Positions 6,123 through 9,516 of a stretch of DNA of 9,516 bases are shown in pieces. The notes below the pieces were generated by a model. That model saw only the letters and a list, made by a program, of their open reading frames with translations, did no database searches and was not told the DNA's origin. Numbering within the stretch: position 1 is the stretch's first letter; every line of letters begins with the position of its first letter. This DNA comes from Gemmatimonadota bacterium (GTDB lineage Bacteria; Gemmatimonadota; Gemmatimonadetes; Gemmatimonadales; Gemmatimonadaceae). The position numbers and the translations under genes are program-made. The stretch is from positions 1 through 9,516 of the forward strand of contig JAQBPZ010000238.1 of NCBI GenBank assembly GCA_028287225.1. Reading direction: 5' to 3'.

Positions 6123-7241
6123 CTAACGACTTCGGTGATGCGTCAAGGCGGCCGCGAGCGAGTCGAGCCTCAGCCACCCCGTGGCGGTGCATCGCAGCCG
6201 CCCATCCGGGTCCGTCGAGACCCATCCCGCGCGCAGCCACGGCGCCACCAGATCCGCCTCGCCGGGCGTCAACGCCAGCCCCGCATCGCTGCGCAATCCC
6301 AGGTACACGGCCTCGGCCACGAGGTTGTCGGCGGAGAGCACCTCCTCGCCTTCCTTCGGATCGGCACCGGCGGCGAGCTGGTCGCGCCACGCCGCGTAGG
6401 CGCGGGTGTTCCAGCGCCGCGCCGCGCCGTCGAACCCGTGCGCGGCGGGGCCGAGCCCCAGGTACGGCACCCCGGCCCAGTACGCCGAGTTGTGGCGCGC
6501 GCGACGGCCGGGGCGGCCGTAGTTGGACACCTCATAGTGCTCGAAGCCGGCGGCGGTCAGTCGCTCGTGGGCGAGCAGGAAGTCGGCTTCGTAACCCTCT
6601 TCTGGCTGTTCGACGGTGCCTCCACCTTCCACCCACCGCCCGAGCGGCGTCTTCGGCTCGATCGTAAGTCCGTACAGGGACACATGATCCGGTTCCAGCT
6701 CCAGTAACCGGTCAATGTCCGTGGAGAAGTTACGACGCAGCTCGTCGGGGAGGGCGAAGATGAGATCGAGCGACAGATTTGTGATCCCCGCATCTCGCGC
6801 CGTTCGCACGGCATCGCCGATGGCGCCGGCGCCATGCGAGCGGTGCATCCACTCGAGCGCGCGCTCGTCGAAGGTCTGGGAGCCGATCGAGAGCCGGTTG
6901 ATGCCCGCCTCGGCCCATGCCGCCGCCGCGGCGGGTGTCACGTCCTCGGGATTCGCCTCCGCGGTGACCTCCGCGCCGGCCGCGAGTGGAAAGCGATGCC
7001 GCACCACGTCCAGCGCCCGCGCCAGTCCGGGACCGCCCAGACGCGACGGGGTGCCGCCCCCGAAGTAGATGGAATCCACCTCGTGCGGCTCGGCCGTGCC
7101 GACGCGCAGCGCGAGCTCGGTCTCCAGCGCCGAGAGGTACTCGTCCACGGGCACGTTCCGCCGGACCGCGATGGAGAAGTCGCAGTACGAGCAGCGGCGG
7201 GCGCAGAAGGGGACGTGAACGTAGACGTGGCGGGGCACCAT
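6123..7241 (-). CDS. hemW: Radical SAM haem chaperone HemW
   Basis: A 372-residue protein of typical HemW size. The radical SAM cluster motif is C13-x3-C17-x2-C20 within PFCARRCSYCDF, followed by GGGTPS at 61-66. The pattern HNSAYW (His250 to Trp255) and YLGLGPAAHGF at 260-270 are the markers separating HemW from the true coproporphyrinogen dehydrogenase HemN. A HemN C-terminal domain occupies about 300-365. HemW binds haem and passes it to membrane respiratory enzymes; despite older 'coproporphyrinogen oxidase-like' names it does not itself make haem. The ATG at 7241 is five residues before the conserved VHVPFC block. It is separated from dprA by 200 nt that holds inverted repeat element 3 and a small hairpin, and is probably transcribed with hrcA. 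Confidence 0.96.
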   Translation of the reverse strand: MVPRHVYVHVPFCARRCSYCDFSIAVRRNVPVDEYLSALETELALRVGTAEPHEVDSIYFGGGTPSRLGGPGLARALDVVRHRFPLAAGAEVTAEANPEDVTPAAAAAWAEAGINRLSIGSQTFDERALEWMHRSHGAGAIGDAVRTARDAGITNLSLDLIFALPDELRRNFSTDIDRLLELEPDHVSLYGLTIEPKTPLGRWVEGGGTVEQPEEGYEADFLLAHERLTAAGFEHYEVSNYGRPGRRARHNSAYWAGVPYLGLGPAAHGFDGAARRWNTRAYAAWRDQLAAGADPKEGEEVLSADNLVAEAVYLGLRSDAGLALTPGEADLVAPWLRAGWVSTDPDGRLRCTATGWLRLDSLAAALTHHRSR

Positions 7242-7289
7242 TCAATATCGCACCCGGGGGAGTTGCGTGGCGGCGTGGACACCTCATGC

Positions 7290-7304
7290 GGCAGGCGCCC
7301 TGCC
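7290..7304. repeat. Short GC-rich hairpin beside element 3
   Basis: A perfect 6-bp stem with a 3-nt loop (GGCAGG, CGC, CCTGCC) immediately inside the hemW leader, one base from the outer stem of element 3. There is no T-run on either strand. It could stack on element 3 in a transcript, or be chance in GC-rich DNA. Confidence 0.5.
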
Positions 7305-7305
7305 T

Positions 7306-7430
7306 GTTCAGCAACACGACAATGACGGCGAATCGACCGCGCGAATTCTTGCGAACTCGAGCAACAGCTTCTGGGGGTGATTCGCAGGCATTCGCGCTGT
7401 TGATTCGCCGTCATTGTCTTTTTCCTGAAC
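7306..7430. repeat. Long intergenic inverted repeat, element 3 (dprA/hemW boundary)
   Basis: The arms are 7318-7355 and 7381-7418, matching at 34 of 38 positions; the outer 17 bp (GACAATGACGGCGAATC) are perfect. An outer 6-bp stem (GTTCAG at 7306-7311 with CTGAAC at 7425-7430) is separated by a symmetric 6x6 internal loop. The central loop is 25 nt (7356-7380). The arms repeat the word GCGAAT or GCGAA three times. The right end lies 11 nt after the dprA stop as read on the minus strand. The loop lacks the 11-mer of elements 1 and 2, so membership in the same family rests on architecture and position alone. Confidence 0.92.
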
Positions 7431-7441
7431 GGCCCGCGAGG

Positions 7442-8275
7442 CTACGCTCTCCGGATCTCCCCGGTCAGCTCGCAGCTGATGGCGCCGCGCAGCTCGAGGG
7501 AGGACGCTGCCGCCATGCCTTCGTGCACGGGCAGCCGCGCTCGCGCGCAGAGCGTATCCAGGTCGGCGGGGCCACCGGCGAGCGCGTCCCACAGGCGGCG
7601 CTCCGCGGTGCCTTCATCCAGCTCCACTTTCCGCACCGGCGCATCCAGCCCGAGCAGCGTGACCGCCTCGGCGATGCTCGTGATCGGCATGGCGCCATCG
7701 CGAAGCAGCTCGTTGCTCCCCTGCGCCTGGGGAATGTCGATGGGCCCCGGCACCGCCGCGACCGTGCGCCCCAGCTCCAGCGCGTGCGCCGCCGTGATGA
7801 GCGCGCCGCTCTTGAAGCCCGCCTCCACCACGACGGTGACGCGCGCCAGGGCGGCGATGATCCGGTTGCGCCGGGGGAACGAGCCGCCATGTGCGGCGTC
7901 GGCCGGCGCCAGCTCCGAGACGAGGAGTCCCTGCGCGGCGATCGTGGCCTGGAGTCTCGCGTGCGCGCGAGGATAGACGACGTCCACGCCGGTGCCCAGC
8001 ACGGCGATGGTCGCGCCGCCGGCCTCCAGGGCGCCGCGGTGCGCGGCGGCGTCGATCCCTCGTGCCAGCCCGCTCACCACGCACGCGCCGGCGAGCGCGA
8101 GCGTGCGGGCCAGCTCGTGCGCAATCCGCTCACCGTACGCGGTGGCCGTCCGCGTCCCCACGATCGCGACGCATGGCGCGTCCAGGAGCGACGCATCGCC
8201 GCGGAGCCAGAGGCGCGGAGGCGCCGTGCCGCAGTCCAGCAGCGCGGCGGGATAGCCCGCCCCGCCACGGTGCAC
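7442..8275 (-). CDS. dprA: DNA-processing protein DprA (short N-terminus)
   Basis: At 277 residues from the chosen start, it has the whole Rossmann-like DprA core and a C-terminal winged-helix domain. Motifs: GYPAALL at 7-13, RLWLRGD at 21-27, AIVGTRTATAYG at 37-48, VVSGLARGIDAAAH at 66-79, AVLGTGVDVVYP at 91-102, SFPRRNRII at 132-140 and EAGFKSGALITA at 151-162. The winged helix is at about 225-275. DprA protects incoming single-stranded DNA and loads RecA during natural transformation. The usual N-terminal SAM-like helical domain is missing. The start is uncertain: no ATG is in frame, and I use the GTG at 8275, 56 nt after obgE. A CTG at 8335 overlapping the obgE stop (CTGA) would add 20 Ala/Gly-rich residues. 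No clear ribosome binding site helps the choice. Confidence 0.88.
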   Translation of the reverse strand: MHRGGAGYPAALLDCGTAPPRLWLRGDASLLDAPCVAIVGTRTATAYGERIAHELARTLALAGACVVSGLARGIDAAAHRGALEAGGATIAVLGTGVDVVYPRAHARLQATIAAQGLLVSELAPADAAHGGSFPRRNRIIAALARVTVVVEAGFKSGALITAAHALELGRTVAAVPGPIDIPQAQGSNELLRDGAMPITSIAEAVTLLGLDAPVRKVELDEGTAERRLWDALAGGPADLDTLCARARLPVHEGMAAASSLELRGAISCELTGEIRRA

Positions 8276-8331
8276 CTCGCGCGTCGCGGCCCCCGCGCCG
8301 GCGGCGAGCGCGCCAGGGTCGGCGGCCAGCG

Positions 8332-9351
8332 TCAGGGCAGCTCGAGGTCCTGCACGGGCCGGGCGACTTCCTTCTTCATCGCCAGCAGCTCGCGCCACCA
8401 GGCCAGCTTGAGCTCCTCCAGCCCCGTGCGCGCCGCACCGCTGATCGCGAACACGCCGAACGCCTCGCCGGCCTCGATGGGAGGCGCCTCGTCCTCGCCG
8501 AGGAGGTCCATCTTGGTGAAGACGACGCAGTGCGGCTTGGCCGCGAGCTCCGCGCTGTATTCCTCGATCTCGCGGCGCAGCCCCTCGTATTCCGCCTGCC
8601 AGTCCATCGCGTCGATCGGGATCAGGAAGGCGAGGAGGCGTGTGCGCTCGATGTGTCGCAGGAACTGGAGGCCGAGCCCCTTCCCCTCGTGCGCGCCCTC
8701 GATGATGCCGGGGATGTCGGCGACCACGAAGGTACGGTGATCGCTCATCTGCACCACGCCGAGGTTGGGCTCCAGCGTCGTGAACGGATAGTCGGCGATC
8801 TTGGGGCGGGCGGCGCTGATGACCGAGAGCAGCGTCGACTTGCCCGCGTTCGGCTGGCCTACCAGGCCGACGTCGGCGATCAGCTTGAGCTCCAGCTCCA
8901 GCGTGCGCTTCTCGCCATCCTCTCCCGGCTGCCATTCGCGCGGGCTCCGGTGCACCGAGGTGGCGAACCAGGCGTTGCCCTTGCCGCCGCGCCCGCCGCG
9001 CGCCACCACGTGCTCGTCGCCGGTCTCCAGCAGCTCGGCGATGATCTCGTTCGACTCCGCGTCGCGGATCACCGTACCCGGCGGCACGGGCAGGATGATG
9101 TCTTCGCCGGACGCGCCGGTCTTGTTCGATCCGCTTCCGTGCAGCCCGCGCTCCGCCTCCCACGAATCGCGGTAGGTGAAGTCGAGCAGCGTCGCGAGGT
9201 TGTTGTCGGCGCGGATGATCACGTCTCCTCCCTTTCCTCCGTCGCCCCCGTCGGGGCCGCCGAGCGGGGCGAACTTCTCGCGGCGGAACGAGCTGATGCC
9301 CGATCCCCCGTCGCCGGCGGCGACACGAACGATGACGCGATCGATGAACAT
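8332..9351 (-). CDS. obgE: GTPase Obg (CgtA)
   Basis: A 339-residue protein of normal length. The N-terminal glycine-rich Obg fold (1-158) includes MFIDRVIVRVAAGDGGSG, GGPDGGDGGKGGDVI at 31-45 and GGRGGKGN at 119-126. The GTPase domain follows: G1 GQPNAGKS at 165-172, switch I around YPFTTLEPN at 188-196, G3 DIPG at 212-215, G4 TKMD at 279-282 and G5 SGAA at 304-307. G4 differs from the textbook NKxD in having threonine for asparagine. Obg associates with the large ribosomal subunit in late assembly and with the stringent response. There is no long C-terminal extension beyond the G domain. The ATG at 9351 opens the conserved fold. Genes rplU and rpmA often precede obgE, but neither is visible in the 165 nt upstream. 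Confidence 0.98.
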   Translation of the reverse strand: MFIDRVIVRVAAGDGGSGISSFRREKFAPLGGPDGGDGGKGGDVIIRADNNLATLLDFTYRDSWEAERGLHGSGSNKTGASGEDIILPVPPGTVIRDAESNEIIAELLETGDEHVVARGGRGGKGNAWFATSVHRSPREWQPGEDGEKRTLELELKLIADVGLVGQPNAGKSTLLSVISAARPKIADYPFTTLEPNLGVVQMSDHRTFVVADIPGIIEGAHEGKGLGLQFLRHIERTRLLAFLIPIDAMDWQAEYEGLRREIEEYSAELAAKPHCVVFTKMDLLGEDEAPPIEAGEAFGVFAISGAARTGLEELKLAWWRELLAMKKEVARPVQDLELP

Positions 9352-9409
9352 CTTGGTGACGTGACGAAGGTAGAAAGGGCGCCCGGGAACGTCTCAGCGT
9401 TCGAGCGCG

Positions 9410-9422
9410 GTACGGACCGTAC
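9410..9422. promoter_or_regulatory. Short perfect dyad upstream of obgE
   Basis: GTACGG and CCGTAC flank a single base, forming a 13-bp perfect dyad about 60 bases before the obgE start codon. It could be a protein-binding site in the obgE leader. No convincing promoter boxes could be placed beside it, and a chance dyad is possible. Confidence 0.25.
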
Positions 9423-9473
9423 GATTGCCGATCCCGTAAGTTAACCCGGCCTGGGGCTTCGCGGTCGGCGGCT

Positions 9474-9516
9474 GTTGAAAAGCTTCGACGAAGCTTCAAC
9501 GAACCCTCAACGAAGC
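9474..9516. repeat. Tandem 11-nt word repeat with hairpin, cut by window edge
   Basis: Three imperfect tandem 11-mers begin at 9485, 9496 and 9507 (TCGACGAAGCT, TCAACGAACCC, TCAACGAAGC, the last cut by the edge). The first overlaps a dyad at 9480-9496, AAGCTTCG and CGAAGCTT around one base. On the minus strand the dyad runs into TTTT, of which two are outside the stem, so it might be a weak terminator of the gene upstream. The style (short words repeated within a pairing arm in an intergenic gap) resembles elements 1-3, and this may be one side of a fourth element. Confidence 0.5.

Noticed and set aside
6110..6127. Imperfect dyad TAAGTGTAAATGTACTAA in the hemW-hrcA spacer as a CIRCE operator.
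   Set aside because: One end (GTACTAA) is within one base of a CIRCE half site, but the other arm and the 9-nt spacing do not fit. It is more likely just an AT-rich translation-start region.
7306..7430. Element 3 as a miniature transposable element with target-site duplication.
   Set aside because: I could not find a convincing direct repeat flanking it, and the symmetric hairpin with short repeated words fits a palindromic repeat better.
7442..9499. 685-codon minus-strand frame beginning at 9499, as one large protein.
   Set aside because: Only its last part (from about 8275) is DprA. The rest overlaps obgE out of frame and reads as low-complexity shadow.

Overview
This is a GC-rich chromosomal housekeeping segment in which every recognisable gene reads on the minus strand. 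In transcription order (right to left) the genes are obgE, dprA, hemW, hrcA, dnaJ, prmA, rsmE, hinT, an alpha/beta hydrolase of the non-haem chloroperoxidase type, yqeY, and the first 95 codons of mutS2, which runs off the left edge. The gene content (full type I DnaJ, HrcA, HemW, Obg, MutS2, YqeY), the GTG starts and the short translational overlaps indicate a GC-rich, non-proteobacterial bacterium. From memory of gene order I lean to Gemmatimonadota, but nothing in the window proves the phylum.

Layout. The genes fall into tight modules: obgE-dprA; hemW-hrcA (13-nt gap); dnaJ-prmA-rsmE-hinT (overlaps of 4 and 28 nt, then a 7-nt gap); the hydrolase alone; and yqeY-mutS2. The modules combine ribosome assembly and translation quality control (Obg, PrmA, RsmE, MutS2, YqeY), protein folding and heat-shock control (HrcA, DnaJ), haem trafficking (HemW), DNA uptake and recombination (DprA), and small-molecule metabolism (HinT, hydrolase). 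No CIRCE operator is visible before hrcA or dnaJ, and grpE and dnaK are absent, so any HrcA target probably lies elsewhere.

The most unusual content is non-coding. Three of the four wide module boundaries hold a long, nearly perfect inverted repeat: 838-933, 4921-5040 and 7306-7430. Each lies directly after a stop codon as read on the minus strand. The arms pair at about 34 of 37 positions but are built from a different short repeated word in each element (TGCGGTT; CGGTTT variants; GCGAAT). Two of the three share the 11-mer GCGTCCCGAGG in their loop, in opposite orientations relative to transcription. A fourth, degenerate word-repeat tract sits at the right edge, upstream of obgE. None has a U-tract like a normal intrinsic terminator. 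They look like one family of boundary hairpins with conserved architecture, rapidly changing but self-matching arms and a partly conserved loop. I know of no name for such elements.

Remaining gaps are short. I see no RNA gene, CRISPR array or insertion sequence in the window.
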